Below are positions 18,151 through 29,518 of a DNA stretch of 64,000 nt, one piece after another; the first letter of the stretch is position 1, and every line of letters starts with the position of its first letter. Origin of the DNA: Kovacikia minuta CCNUW1. GTDB taxonomy: Bacteria > Cyanobacteriota > Cyanobacteriia > Leptolyngbyales > Leptolyngbyaceae. A program made the position numbers and the translations under genes. The notes beneath the pieces are model-generated. The model did no database searches, was not told the origin of the DNA, and worked only from the letters and a program-made list of their open reading frames with translations. Where the stretch lies: positions 5,032,536-5,096,535 of the forward strand of contig NZ_CP083582.1 of the NCBI RefSeq assembly GCF_020091585.1. The letters run 5' to 3'.

Positions 18151-18544
18151 TGAGATAACGATAAATCACCGTTTCCAAACTCTCAAGTTCGTAAGGCTTC
18201 CGCAGATAATCGTCATAACCTGCCTGAAGTGCCAGTTCCTCATCCTGCAACCGCGCCATTGCCGTTACTGCTACGACTGGAATGGATCTCGTCAACGGGT
18301 CTTGTTTGAGTCGGTGTACCACTTGAAACCCATCTATATCAGGTAGCATTATATCCAACAGGATTAGATCGGGTTGAAGCTCTTTTGCTAGAGATAAGGC
18401 TGAGAAACCATCAGTTGCGTTTGTTACAGAACAATCAATCAGTAACGAAACCTGATGCGTCAGCAACAGCAGGTTATCTGGATCATCATCAACAACTAGA
18501 ATCATTGCCTGACTGCTGCGATCGACGGTAAGCGGCATATTCAT
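18125..18544 (-). CDS. single-domain response regulator (CheY-like)
   Basis: The 139-residue protein consists of one receiver domain. MILVVDDDPDNLLLL holds the acidic pocket, DLILLDIMLPDIDGF the phospho-acceptor Asp, VVAVTAMA the conserved Thr/Ala switch and YLRKPYELE the Lys. No output domain follows, so it would act by protein contact, like PatA-independent or hybrid-kinase-fed receivers. It overlaps the YihY-like gene by 26 bases. No kinase is adjacent. Confidence 0.88.
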   Translation of the reverse strand: MNMPLTVDRSSQAMILVVDDDPDNLLLLTHQVSLLIDCSVTNATDGFSALSLAKELQPDLILLDIMLPDIDGFQVVHRLKQDPLTRSIPVVAVTAMARLQDEELALQAGYDDYLRKPYELESLETVIYRYLSASCPLSS

Positions 18545-19188
18545 CTATCCTCCATCAGGGAAAATCGCGATAACAGCGGATTCCAAAGAAGAACAGACGA
18601 AAGTCTTCCTCAGCGGCGAGTTCGGCACTTTGGATAGGCTGTTCGTACTTCCCCTACCAGGTTGTTGACCTGAGACCCATCATGCCCAACTTGCTTCAGG
18701 GCAGAAGTCCACAAGCTGATGGGGACTGCTCAAAACATTTGTCAGTATCACTTTCTTAGTATGACTGGTTTCATAGAATTTTGGTTAACCTTTTGTAGCA
18801 ATCTTAAAAAAAGATAAAGAATTGACTCGAAAGTTACTCATTTCTTGGAAAGTACCTATTACAACCCATAACGACGGCAACTTTAACGAGAACAGACGTA
18901 TCTAAGAAAGGGTGCAAAGAAAGGGTGCAATTTTTTTTGGTCAGGATCTATTTTTTGAACATCCGCGAAGATCTCTGGTATCGGGGTCTGGTAAGCTATA
19001 CGATGCTGCTTTTTTGTTGACGCTGAGATTCGGAATTTTGCGTACAAGTCTTTTTTAGGGCAGCTTTTGACCGATCGAAAGAGTTGCCTCCTAGAGCCAT
19101 GAAGCCCCCTCAGATAAATTAAGGGAATTTTTCCAGCAATTTATACAGGTATCTTCAGCTACAAATCCTATTCGCTAAAGTTATTCCT
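18545..19188. other. 644-base intergenic region between divergent genes
   Basis: No coding frame or RNA gene is convincing. A 13-base unit containing AGAAAGGGTGCAA occurs twice in tandem at about 18904-18930, followed by a run of eight T. A+T-rich sequence at 18780-18850 could hold a promoter. The gap should drive both the response regulator (minus) and the DUF2294 gene (plus). Confidence 0.4.
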
Positions 19189-19626
19189 ATGACAGATTCT
19201 TTCCCCACTCGAGGACAACTAGAACGGACCCTTTCCCAAAGAATTCAAGCCCTTTACCGCAAGCAGTTGGGACACCGGGTTGGTCAGGTTGATTGTCAAA
19301 TCATTGACCAAAAGATTGTCATTGTCCTGGAAAACGCAGTAACGCAGCCAGAACAGCTTTTGGCGAATGAGGGCAAGGCAGAACTGCTAGAAGAAGTCCA
19401 TGCCAACCTAAAGGAAGCGATCCAACCCCAACTGAAGGAATTGATTGAGGCTGTGCTTGGCGTCCCCGTGGTGGATCTTTTGAGTGATACGACCCTAGAA
19501 ACTGAGCGCACAGGCATGATTGCGGTACTCGCAGAACACCCCCGCATTCGCGATGCAAACGGTTCTGCGTCACGCAATCCGCCCTCCCCCAACAAGCCTC
19601 CAAGTGATAGTCGAGCCGCTTCATAA
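19189..19626 (+). CDS. DUF2294 (MpsC-like) family protein
   Basis: The 145-residue protein shows RIQALYRKQLGHRVGQVDCQ, an IVIVLENAVTQPEQLL strand-helix, and EAVLGVPVVDLLSDTTLETE near the end, the pattern of the DUF2294 family. In some bacteria the domain is linked to a sodium-dependent membrane-potential system (MpsC), but most cyanobacterial copies are soluble and uncharacterised. The Ser/Pro-rich C-terminus is probably disordered. Confidence 0.75.
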   Translation: MTDSFPTRGQLERTLSQRIQALYRKQLGHRVGQVDCQIIDQKIVIVLENAVTQPEQLLANEGKAELLEEVHANLKEAIQPQLKELIEAVLGVPVVDLLSDTTLETERTGMIAVLAEHPRIRDANGSASRNPPSPNKPPSDSRAAS

Positions 19627-19706
19627 ATGAGGGTAGGCTAAAAATTGTTGTGCAGTGCTGTTAGCGACTGATTTAATTGCCATTCCCAAGTTGACAAATT
19701 GCCAGT

Positions 19707-20270
19707 TTATGCCCTTTCGGATTCCAGCACTTGCTGCCGTTTGGCGTAGATATTCTTCATGTGCTTCTTGACCGTATTGGGGGTGATATGGAGTTCTAAG
19801 CCGATGTTTTTGTAGCTGTAGTTAGCCCGATAGCGGAGCCAAACATCTGCTTCGCGGGGCGTTAGTCCATATTTTTGTCCTTCTGCGATCGCCGCATTTT
19901 GGACAGACTGAATCCGGTCTTCAAGCGTTACCAGAACGCATGGGCGCTGAATCGTGTCCAGGTTGAGCCATTGCGCCCGTACCCGGTAGGATGCGGATTT
20001 GCTGGTTGTAATTTCGTCTTCGATCGTAACGGATTCATTCGGATGCAGGTGAAGGTTATCGATCAGGCATTTGCAGGCATGCCAGATTTCCTGCGGAACC
20101 CGATCGGATTGGGCAACCCCTGTTGTTAATTGATGGCAGATTCGACGGGCACAATCATTGGCGTGCACCCATTCTCCCTGATCTGTCAGAATCAGGATGC
20201 CATCGATAAACCCTTCGAGTACCGCCTGAAACAGTGAGGGTTGTTTGAAGTTCGTAGTTAGAGTATTCAT
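19707..20270 (-). CDS. PAS-like sensor with LuxR-type DNA-binding domain
   Basis: The 187-residue protein has an N-terminal PAS-like domain at about 12-120 (AVLEGFIDGILILTDQGEWV HAN). A C-terminal LuxR HTH follows at about 133-180 (YGLTPREADVWLRYRANYSY, then KNIGLELHITPNTVKKH). There is no receiver domain, so the signal is probably a small molecule or protein sensed by the PAS-like part. The ATG at 20270 opens the sensor domain. It stands alone, with long flanks. Confidence 0.78.
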   Translation of the reverse strand: MNTLTTNFKQPSLFQAVLEGFIDGILILTDQGEWVHANDCARRICHQLTTGVAQSDRVPQEIWHACKCLIDNLHLHPNESVTIEDEITTSKSASYRVRAQWLNLDTIQRPCVLVTLEDRIQSVQNAAIAEGQKYGLTPREADVWLRYRANYSYKNIGLELHITPNTVKKHMKNIYAKRQQVLESERA

Positions 20271-20280
20271 CGACGTTCAT

Positions 20281-20768
20281 GGGGGGCTAAATGAACAGGA
20301 GAGAAATTCGTTGAATTCACGTTTACCGAATGTTGAATATGAATTCGACAGGCATTTATCCTATTCCGGAAGGAAAGGCGAGTTAATCAGGAGCCTGGGT
20401 TTGACCATTCCCTGTGGGCAAAGCAAATAGGGCTTTCATTTGCCCAGTCTGCAAGTCGGATGCCTGAGCAACTCAAACTATTTCACTGTTCTCTTGCTCC
20501 TGTCTCAGGCACGCTGATCCATTCTGTGATGCCCCCTCTACCTGTAGGTCGAGGTCAAGGGCATTGCCCGTGCTGCATCCGGTGGCTGGCAACAATCTGG
20601 GTTCCGTTCAGAAGCAGCGATCACCCCTGGATAGTCATATTTCCTGTTCGATCGTTCGGATGGGGATTTTGTTTTGTCAGAGGTTTGAAGACAGCTTCCG
20701 ATCATGCAGAATTAAAATTGGCTCTTCCCAACCTCCCCATCTGCCCCCTCTTTCAACCACTGAACCCA
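20281..20768. other. intergenic region upstream of ureF
   Basis: About 490 bases hold no supported gene. The ureF frame stays open upstream to 20460, but the predicted residues are rich in Pro, Trp, Cys and His without resemblance to UreF or UreE, so I treat it as non-coding. No promoter is assigned. Confidence 0.45.
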
Positions 20769-21467
20769 ATGTCCAACCAGTCCCTACTCCCTCTCCTTCA
20801 GCTGGCAAATCCGACCTTACCTGTTGGTGGGTACAACTACTCCGAGGGAATTGAGTCCCTGGTGGAAACAGGCAAAATTTACAGTCTGCAAACCTTAGAG
20901 GATTGGTTGGTGCAGGAGTTGCGGTTTGGAGCAATCCGCCTGGAAGCAGCCGTAATGGTGCGTGCTCATCGGCTTACCCAAGCCGAAGATTTAGGCGGGC
21001 TGCGGCGATGGAATTGGTGGCTATCGGCGGCGCGGGAAACGGAGGAATTACGATCGCAGAGTCTGCAAATGGGGCGATCGCTGTTGCGCTTATTTCTGGA
21101 GTTGCAGACGAATGCACCAGAAACACGATTAATTGCGCCTCCAGAATCGATCGCAGCTTTGGAGGAAGAGTGCCATTTTGCGATCGCCTTTGGTATGGTT
21201 TCTGCCCATTGGCAAATCGAGTTACAGTCTGCCCTCCTGGGATATCTACATAGTTGGGCAACGAATCTGGTCAGCGCCGGAGTCAAACTCATTCCCCTGG
21301 GGCAAACAGCAGGACAGCAGTTAATTTGGAATTTACAACCTGGGATTGAGCAAGCAAGGGAAGAAATTTTGACCCTACAGGATGATGATTTGAGTAGCTG
21401 TAGCTGGGGTTTAGCGCTTGCCAGTATGACGCACGAAACCCAATACAGCCGTTTGTTTCGCAGCTAA
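20769..21467 (+). CDS. ureF: urease accessory protein UreF
   Basis: The 232-residue protein starts [20 protein letters not shown], with the family block [20 protein letters not shown] helical body ([40 protein letters not shown]) leads to the conserved end [13 protein letters not shown]. UreF joins UreG, UreH/D and UreE to deliver nickel to urease. Here it stands without any other urease gene within the window, as is common in cyanobacteria where ure genes are scattered. ATG 20769 matches family starts. Confidence 0.92.
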   Translation: MSNQSLLPLLQLANPTLPVGGYNYSEGIESLVETGKIYSLQTLEDWLVQELRFGAIRLEAAVMVRAHRLTQAEDLGGLRRWNWWLSAARETEELRSQSLQMGRSLLRLFLELQTNAPETRLIAPPESIAALEEECHFAIAFGMVSAHWQIELQSALLGYLHSWATNLVSAGVKLIPLGQTAGQQLIWNLQPGIEQAREEILTLQDDDLSSCSWGLALASMTHETQYSRLFRS

Positions 21468-21513
21468 TCAAACTTAAATGAGACGACAACTGTTCTTCCA
21501 CAAGGAACTTGCT

Positions 21514-22203
21514 TCAACCAAAAAGGAGATGCCAGCCGACCAGGGCGATTGCCCAATCTGCCATTAAATGGCTGATATAGCAGGTCCAAATCGATCGATA
21601 AATGAGATAACAACCAGACCAGATTGCTCCGGCTGCAAACACTGCTAAACTGCCCAGGCCAACCACCCGCCAGTCGCTAAAATAAACCGACAATTCAATC
21701 ATGTGATGCAGCGTGAAACAAAAAGCAGAAAGTGCAACCGCAAGCATCCCCGGCACCAGAACTTCACACTGACGGAAAACAAACCAGCGCCAGACGTATT
21801 CTTCCAATAGGGAATTGATCACTGTCCAGTAAATCGAACCAGCCAGAAAAACTAGCGGCGTCACAATTCCAACCTGTTGGGCTTTAGCCCGAACTTCCAC
21901 AGGATTGATCCACTGTTTGCCCAACAACCCATAGGCAGCAAGAATCGTTGTAAACATGAGTGCCCCGACGATCGCCCCATCAAATAATTCCCGTACTCCT
22001 GGTTTGGGAATTCGGATCTTTTCCCGATCGCTCCACACCAGCCAGATCAGGGGCAGCAGCAGCATCCAGATCTTCGTCACAACCAGAACAGCTTGACCGA
22101 TCGCCCCTGGTGCAACCATCAATGCCATGATTGCGCCCACACTGGAAGCAGGCACCAGCAGTAACAACGCCAGCAATGCACACCTTCGAGGCGATCGCTG
22201 CAT
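21514..22203 (-). CDS. CPBP-family intramembrane metalloprotease
   Basis: The 229-residue protein is very hydrophobic, with about seven spans. It carries the two motifs of the CAAX-protease/bacteriocin-processing family: the Glu pair in LLEEYVWRWFVFRQ (EExxxR) and the His in FTLHHMIELS. The fold cleaves peptides within the membrane; the substrate is unknown. The ATG at 22203 has AGGAG eight bases upstream, better than GTG 22212. Confidence 0.82.
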   Translation of the reverse strand: MQRSPRRCALLALLLLVPASSVGAIMALMVAPGAIGQAVLVVTKIWMLLLPLIWLVWSDREKIRIPKPGVRELFDGAIVGALMFTTILAAYGLLGKQWINPVEVRAKAQQVGIVTPLVFLAGSIYWTVINSLLEEYVWRWFVFRQCEVLVPGMLAVALSAFCFTLHHMIELSVYFSDWRVVGLGSLAVFAAGAIWSGCYLIYRSIWTCYISHLMADWAIALVGWHLLFG

Positions 22204-22263
22204 CACAAACACTCCTCACGCCTGAAGTTTATACCGATCTAAACGGTTGTATGGGCAAATCAG

Positions 22264-22284
22264 GGGCTTGGCAGTGCCAAGCCC
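22264..22284. repeat. perfect short hairpin
   Basis: GGGCTTGGC at 22264-22272 pairs perfectly with 22276-22284 across the loop AGT. The same arm sequence occurs at 31872-31881. There is no T-run after it, so it is more like a dispersed palindrome than a terminator. Confidence 0.7.
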
Positions 22285-22451
22285 ATACAAGCAGATGCTG
22301 CATTTCCAATTCAAATTGCTCCGAAAATAGTCATTTTTATTCCTTGGAGTGCTAAAACTTAGCCTGGACGATTGGTATCGGTTGAAATCAAACCTTGAAG
22401 CTTATACTAATTTGGATTGAAAACGTGACAGATTGGGTAGCGATTGTCTTG

Positions 22452-23630
<1,179 letters not shown>

Positions 23631-24073
23631 CACCAGGGGCAATCTGGCTTGCCACGCCTTCTTTAACTTACAGGCACCCACGCTACGCAACGATGTTTCT
23701 TTCACCTTAGGGGCGTCGGGTTACCTTCCCTCAACATACAAGGGGCGTTTGGCCAAACGCCCTTACAGGATATTGATGGCCACGAAGACTATCTAATTTG
23801 GTATTACCTTAAACTGCCAGCGAATCATCCTGTGCAAAACGATTGCCACTTTTTGAGCTGTTATAGCAGGTGATAGGTGTCAGGTGTCAGGGAAGAAATT
23901 TCCGGGAGCAAAGGGTTCTAGCGACTTCCCCCACTCCCCACCCTCTACTCTCCATTCCTGGAGTTTGGCAAATTGAGTGCAACAATTGATACTTTGCCGT
24001 GTAACATATACCATTACCTTCAAAGCTTTTTAACAAAACCCCAAACGCTGCCAGGTATTCTTACAAAAGTAAG
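23631..24073. other. intergenic region with palindrome and repeats, upstream of the SLOG gene
   Basis: GGGCGTTTGG at 23743-23752 is followed directly by its complement to 23762, a perfect 20-base palindrome. Heptamer units (GGTGTCA type) lie at about 23870-23895. The last 100 bases before 24074 are A+T-rich and may hold the promoter of the SLOG-SLATT genes. No gene is supported. Confidence 0.5.
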
Positions 24074-24823
24074 ATGCTCCTCATGGAACACCCCTTCGAA
24101 ATTATCTTTCCCAACGGCTCCACCGCAGAGGTTATCCAGCTTCATTCATCTGCTGACTTAGATTTCATTTTGCAGAAATTGGGGATTGATGATCAGCGTC
24201 CGGCAATGGTTGTAATTGGGGGTGCCAGCAAGCTCAGCGAAGCAGACTTTAATCGAGTCCGCCAACTGTTTGCTAAGGTTTTAGCCCCTCTAGCACAGAA
24301 ATGGCGGGCAGCAGTGGTGGATGGCGGCACTGATGCAGGGGTAATGCGGCTCATGGGGCAAGCAAGGATGGAAATTGGCGCAGATTTTCCCCTAGTTGGT
24401 GTCATTCCGATCGGTCTGGCGACCCTGCCTAATCAAACTGCCCCTTCCCCAGAAGCTGCTCCCCTGGAAGCAAACCACACCCATTTTGTGCTGGTTCCTG
24501 GCTCCCGTTGGGGAGATGAGTCGATGTGGATTGCCTCGATCGCCAGTGCCATTGCCGATGCCACCGCTTCCGTAACCGTCCTGGTTAACGGTGGTGAGGT
24601 TGCCTGGAGAGATGCTTCAGAAAGCGTCGAAGCCGATCGCTCCCTGATTGTGGTTGCTGGCAGCGGACGCACAGCAGATATCCTGGCAAAGGCTGTGCGC
24701 GGTCAATCAACAGATCAACGGGCAGATGAAATTGTTTCCTCCGGACTTGTGCAGGCGATCGATCTGGAAGCTGGAGCCAGTGCTTTTGCCATTATGATCG
24801 AGGAAATTTTCGCAGCTAGGTGA
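24074..24823 (+). CDS. SLOG-superfamily (LSDAT-type) putative nucleotide-sensing protein
   Basis: The 249-residue protein is a Rossmannoid fold of the SLOG/LSDAT type. Visible nucleotide-binding blocks are MVVIGGASKLSEADF, RAAVVDGGTDAGVMRLMG (the GGxxxGxM-like loop), FVLVPGSRWGDES, VTVLVNGGEVAWRDA and LIVVAGSGRTADILA. This domain is shared with the N-terminus of TRPM channels and the LOG/DprA group. Prokaryotic members are predicted to bind or cleave a nucleotide-derived ligand in conflict or signalling systems. It is followed by a SLATT-type membrane protein, the expected partner. ATG 24074 or 24083 may be the start. Confidence 0.78.
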   Translation: MLLMEHPFEIIFPNGSTAEVIQLHSSADLDFILQKLGIDDQRPAMVVIGGASKLSEADFNRVRQLFAKVLAPLAQKWRAAVVDGGTDAGVMRLMGQARMEIGADFPLVGVIPIGLATLPNQTAPSPEAAPLEANHTHFVLVPGSRWGDESMWIASIASAIADATASVTVLVNGGEVAWRDASESVEADRSLIVVAGSGRTADILAKAVRGQSTDQRADEIVSSGLVQAIDLEAGASAFAIMIEEIFAAR

Positions 24824-24945
24824 AAATGGGATGTGGGGAGTGGGGAGTGAGAAAATTTTGAATTTTGAATTGGGACTAGTGCTAAGTACTATTCTCCAGT
24901 ACCTACCACCTACCACCTACCACCTACCATCTGCCATCTGCGATC
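24824..24945. repeat. heptanucleotide repeat between the SLOG and SLATT genes
   Basis: GAATTTT units are followed by CTACCAC repeated about five times (24904-24930). The array lies within the presumed two-gene unit. Confidence 0.75.
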
Positions 24946-26073
24946 ATGACCAACGCATCCGATCCCAATCAAGTCAGTCGGAGCCAAATTCTTGAAGATG
25001 CCTGGTTTCGATTTGCTAAGTATGACAAAAATGCCACGATCGCCCAAAAGCGCTTCATTCGACAGCGAAAGTGGACACTAATTTTAGGGGTTGCAGCCAC
25101 AACACTGGCTGTTTTGTATTCAGTCCTGGAGGGTTACTTAAATTCTAAAATGACTGTTTTTCCTACCTGGACTGATGAAAAGCGGTTGCGGAACTTTCTA
25201 GATAGCTTTCATAACCTGGTCGTGGTGATTCCAATCCTGATCACGATTCTGGTAGCATTTTCGGTCAAATTTAATATGGGCATCAATTGGGTGATGCTGC
25301 GAAGTAGCGCCGAAGCATTAAAAAAGGAAATTTTTCGCTACCGGATGCAGGTGGATGAATATAGCCCTTCAAAGGTAACGGTTCAAGAATCGCGGGATGT
25401 TCGATTAGCCAAGAAGGTGAAGACCATCAGTAAGCGGTTGATGGAAACTCCCGTCAACCAAACCGATCTGCTACCCTACAAAGGAAACCTTCCCCCTGTT
25501 TACAGCATCTCCGCCAATGACGATGGCTTTAGTGACCTGACGGCTGAGCAATATCTGATCTGGCGTGTTGAAGACCAATTCAGCTATTACCAAAAGAAGG
25601 CAGCCCGACTGGGTAGGGAATATCGCCATTCCCAGGCGTTAATCATTATTTTGGGTGGCGTTGGAGCATTGTTGGCTGCATTAAAGTTTGATGTTTGGAT
25701 TGCAGTCAGCAACGCCCTGGCAGCCGCATTCACCAGCTACCTGGAGTTTAAGCGTGTAGAAACCAATGTCATTGCTTGCAACATATCGGCAGCAGATTTG
25801 TATGATATTCGCGTCTGGTGGCATTCTCTTTCGCCCGAAATCAGAAAACTCCAAACCAGTGTAGAAACCCTGGTTAGCAGCACTGAGGCAGTTCTGCAAA
25901 CAGAGAATTCCGGGTGGCTTCAGGAAATGCGTGAGGCATTATCCGAAATATACGGCGAGAAAAAGGACACCAAAAAGGAGATTCACCCTGCCCACAATGG
26001 TCAACCGTTGGATGATCCGGTGCTGGCACCACTTCAACCGGAAGCAAAAAGGGGAGAAGGGAGTAAGGAGTAG
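24946..26073 (+). CDS. SLATT/DUF4231-type four-span membrane protein (putative effector)
   Basis: The 375-residue protein has two separated pairs of transmembrane helices: about 43-62 and 91-108, then 229-247 and 250-268. Each pair is preceded and followed by charged helices (RFAKYDKNATIAQKRFIRQR before the first; EFKRVETNVIACNISAADLY after the last). This two-helix module is the SLATT/DUF4231 pattern. It has been predicted to form pores or membrane-perturbing assemblies controlled by SLOG or SMODS nucleotide modules. The C-terminal tail is charged and low in complexity. Its position behind the SLOG gene supports a functional pair. No cytotoxicity can be inferred from sequence alone. Confidence 0.72.
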   Translation: MTNASDPNQVSRSQILEDAWFRFAKYDKNATIAQKRFIRQRKWTLILGVAATTLAVLYSVLEGYLNSKMTVFPTWTDEKRLRNFLDSFHNLVVVIPILITILVAFSVKFNMGINWVMLRSSAEALKKEIFRYRMQVDEYSPSKVTVQESRDVRLAKKVKTISKRLMETPVNQTDLLPYKGNLPPVYSISANDDGFSDLTAEQYLIWRVEDQFSYYQKKAARLGREYRHSQALIIILGGVGALLAALKFDVWIAVSNALAAAFTSYLEFKRVETNVIACNISAADLYDIRVWWHSLSPEIRKLQTSVETLVSSTEAVLQTENSGWLQEMREALSEIYGEKKDTKKEIHPAHNGQPLDDPVLAPLQPEAKRGEGSKE

Positions 26074-26181
26074 GGGAGAGGATGACACGATCGCGAACTC
26101 CAGGGATGAGCGGGACCAATAAAATCCCAGATTGAAGGGGGTGGATGGGTGGATGAGTGGATGAAAGCGGGATGTTATTGC

Positions 26182-27294
<1,113 letters not shown>

Positions 27295-27477
27295 TTAATC
27301 TACCTGAACAATTTCCGCCATTCTAATTCTGACAGAGTACCGTCCAATCAGTTTTTCATAATAAACCTGTGTGCCTATCACCAGATCCCCGGTTTCTGGT
27401 CATCCATCAGCCCCACCCATAAAGCTTCGCCACAGAAACCGGGATCTTAGTCGCTCAGTCAGGATGATCGCATTTCC

Positions 27478-27936
27478 TTAGAACGAAAAATGCTCTTCGT
27501 CATCAATTTGGACATCCCAATTTGCCGACAGCACTTCAGCAACAACCGCTTCTAGAGCCGCAACATTGAGACGATGGTTGGCTTGTTCCTGTAAGGGATT
27601 GGAGAGTGGGATTAACCGCAGTTGGCGATCGTCCTGGATCAGATTAAACCAGGATTCCTGGTCATCGGATTGACCCAGTTCTAGATAATCAAAGCTATGA
27701 ACGTTGATATAGAGGGTGTGATTTGCAATCAATGTCGATCGCTGCGGATCGGCAAAGACTTCAACGACATAGCCCTCGCCCTCGCTCGTGAGCACGCCGT
27801 CCTGTTGGTGAATGTAACGGACACGGCTCAAATCAGCCAGTACCCGATGCATATCCTGCTTGTTAACAATTGTTCCGGTATCAACAATGCAGGGAGCGGG
27901 AATCCGCTGGCTGCGGGGAAGTGGATCATGACTCAT
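27478..27936 (-). CDS. conserved cyanobacterial protein of unknown function
   Basis: The 152-residue soluble protein is predicted alpha/beta. Segments such as APCIVDTGTIVNKQDMHRVL and TLYINVHSFDYLELGQSDDQ look well ordered, and the C-terminus is acidic (DVQIDDEEHFSF). I recognise it as a conserved cyanobacterial hypothetical but cannot name a function. ATG 27936 is favoured over an upstream start at 27993. It lies between tgt and cobS. Confidence 0.65.
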   Translation of the reverse strand: MSHDPLPRSQRIPAPCIVDTGTIVNKQDMHRVLADLSRVRYIHQQDGVLTSEGEGYVVEVFADPQRSTLIANHTLYINVHSFDYLELGQSDDQESWFNLIQDDRQLRLIPLSNPLQEQANHRLNVAALEAVVAEVLSANWDVQIDDEEHFSF

Positions 27937-28193
27937 GGAGAGAATGCCTCTGGTCGAATTCAACCTATGCTCGGATGAGAAATTTCTCATCAACAGGGAA
28001 AAACTTTTGATCCTGAAAAAGTCTGACGGTACGCTTGAGCGCGGTTATTACTGAATGAGTGATGTACGAAACAATTTTATCCTATGTTTTTAAGGGAATT
28101 CCTAATGGAATTTACTGAATTGCTAGAAACGGAACTGAGTTGCTCGAAAAAGGCTATGGGGTAAGGAATACAGCGTATAGGGAAAGGAGAACG

Positions 28194-29006
28194 ATGCCAA
28201 GACTTTCGAGTATGCAGATTTGGGGAGACCTGAAAGCATCGCTCCAAACATCCGTTTTTACACTGTTGGGAGCAATTGCCTTCTACACCTGCATCCCCAT
28301 TCCCCATCAGTGGCGACTGGAGTTTAATGGGATTGCTCGCTGGGCTCCCCTGATAGGACTTGCGATCGGAGGGTTATTGGGATTGTTGGACAGCGGATTG
28401 CATGGTTTGGGCATGCCCGTGCTGGTTCGTAGTGCTGTGGTTGTGGCGGTGTGGGTGGGCATTACTGGTGGGCTACACCTGGATGGGGCAATGGATACTG
28501 CTGATGGGTTAGCCGTGATCGATCCCCAACGCCGTTTAGAGGTCATGGCAGATAGCCATACAGGGGCTTTTGGGAGCATGGTGGCAGTCCTGATTTTGCT
28601 CCTGAAGACAACAGCACTGGCAACCTTAAGCAGCGATCGATGCCTGGCATTGATGGTCGTTGCCGCCTGGAGACGATGGGGACAATTGCTTGCGATCGTC
28701 CGCTATCCCTACTTGAAAGCAACGGGCAAAGGGGCATTTCACAAAATTGCGATTTGTTCCGTTTGGGAAACCGTTCCGACCCTGCTGCTGCTGCTTAGCT
28801 TCAGCATTCTGACTCTGGGGTGGGGCCAAAATCGTTGGCTGGTGGGGAGCTTGATGGGAATCGGAGGATGCACGATCTCCCTTCTAACTGGAGCCTGGTT
28901 CAACCACAAGCTGGGTGGACACACGGGAGACACCTATGGCGCAGTCGTGGAATGGACAGAAGCACTCTTGCTGTGTGCTCTGACCTTGAAGGGGTGGTCA
29001 GTGTGA
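28194..29006 (+). CDS. cobS: adenosylcobinamide-GDP ribazoletransferase (cobalamin synthase)
   Basis: The 270-residue integral membrane enzyme joins alpha-ribazole to adenosylcobinamide-GDP, the last joining step of B12 (pseudo-B12 in cyanobacteria). Recognition rests on [11 protein letters not shown], the conserved block [17 protein letters not shown] and [19 protein letters not shown], plus five to six hydrophobic spans. ATG 28194 has an excellent AAGGAG site. Its stop overlaps the next start by one base (TGATG), so the pentapeptide gene is coupled. No B12 riboswitch is visible upstream. Confidence 0.92.
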   Translation: MPRLSSMQIWGDLKASLQTSVFTLLGAIAFYTCIPIPHQWRLEFNGIARWAPLIGLAIGGLLGLLDSGLHGLGMPVLVRSAVVVAVWVGITGGLHLDGAMDTADGLAVIDPQRRLEVMADSHTGAFGSMVAVLILLLKTTALATLSSDRCLALMVVAAWRRWGQLLAIVRYPYLKATGKGAFHKIAICSVWETVPTLLLLLSFSILTLGWGQNRWLVGSLMGIGGCTISLLTGAWFNHKLGGHTGDTYGAVVEWTEALLLCALTLKGWSV

Positions 29007-29506
29007 TGAAGCTGAAAGGGTTCCTGATTTTGGGGGTACTTATGGTTGCTGGAGTAGCGCTCAGTCAGCGGCTTGAAGTGAAGGTATTCTGGTTACTCAA
29101 CACCAAACAATGCCCTGGTTGCGACTTGAAAGGAGCGAAATTAGCCGGGGCAGATCTGCAAGGGGCAAATTTGAAGGCGGCTAATTTGAGCAACGCCAAT
29201 TTGAGTGAAGCAATCCTGTCAAAAAGTAATCTGGCAGGAGCAAATTTTCAACAAACGGATTTGAGTCTGGTGGACTTGACAGAGGCGGAGATGGCAGGTG
29301 CAGATTTGAGGGGTGCAAATTTAAGCGGAGCGAATTTGATTCGGGCTAATTTGCAACGGACAGATTTGAAACGGGCAAATCTGTTGTTTACCGAACTAAC
29401 AGGCGCAAATTTGAAGGGGGCTGATTTACGGCAAGCGGAGATTTACGGAGCAAATTTGTCCAGGGAACAACTCAGGCAAACGGTTGTGCCCGATCGCAAC
29501 CAATAA
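29006..29506 (+). CDS. pentapeptide-repeat protein with N-terminal anchor
   Basis: The 166-residue protein has a hydrophobic N-terminus (LKGFLILGVLMVAGVALS) and, after a CPGC motif, about twenty A(N/D)LxG pentapeptides that form a right-handed quadrilateral beta helix. Such proteins are abundant in cyanobacteria and most have no known role. The CxxC before the repeats could bind metal or form a disulfide. It is translationally coupled to cobS through TGATG, but a functional link to B12 synthesis is only inferred from that. Confidence 0.88.
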   Translation: MKLKGFLILGVLMVAGVALSQRLEVKVFWLLNTKQCPGCDLKGAKLAGADLQGANLKAANLSNANLSEAILSKSNLAGANFQQTDLSLVDLTEAEMAGADLRGANLSGANLIRANLQRTDLKRANLLFTELTGANLKGADLRQAEIYGANLSREQLRQTVVPDRNQ

Positions 29507-29518
29507 ACGCTAGAATCG

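Noticed and set aside
20460-20768. N-terminal extension of UreF
   Set aside because: The frame is open, but the residues do not resemble UreF or UreE, and the family start is at 20769.
22264-22284. Rho-independent terminator after the CPBP gene region
   Set aside because: There is no T-run after either arm and it lies upstream of the minus-strand gene, so a dispersed palindrome fits better.
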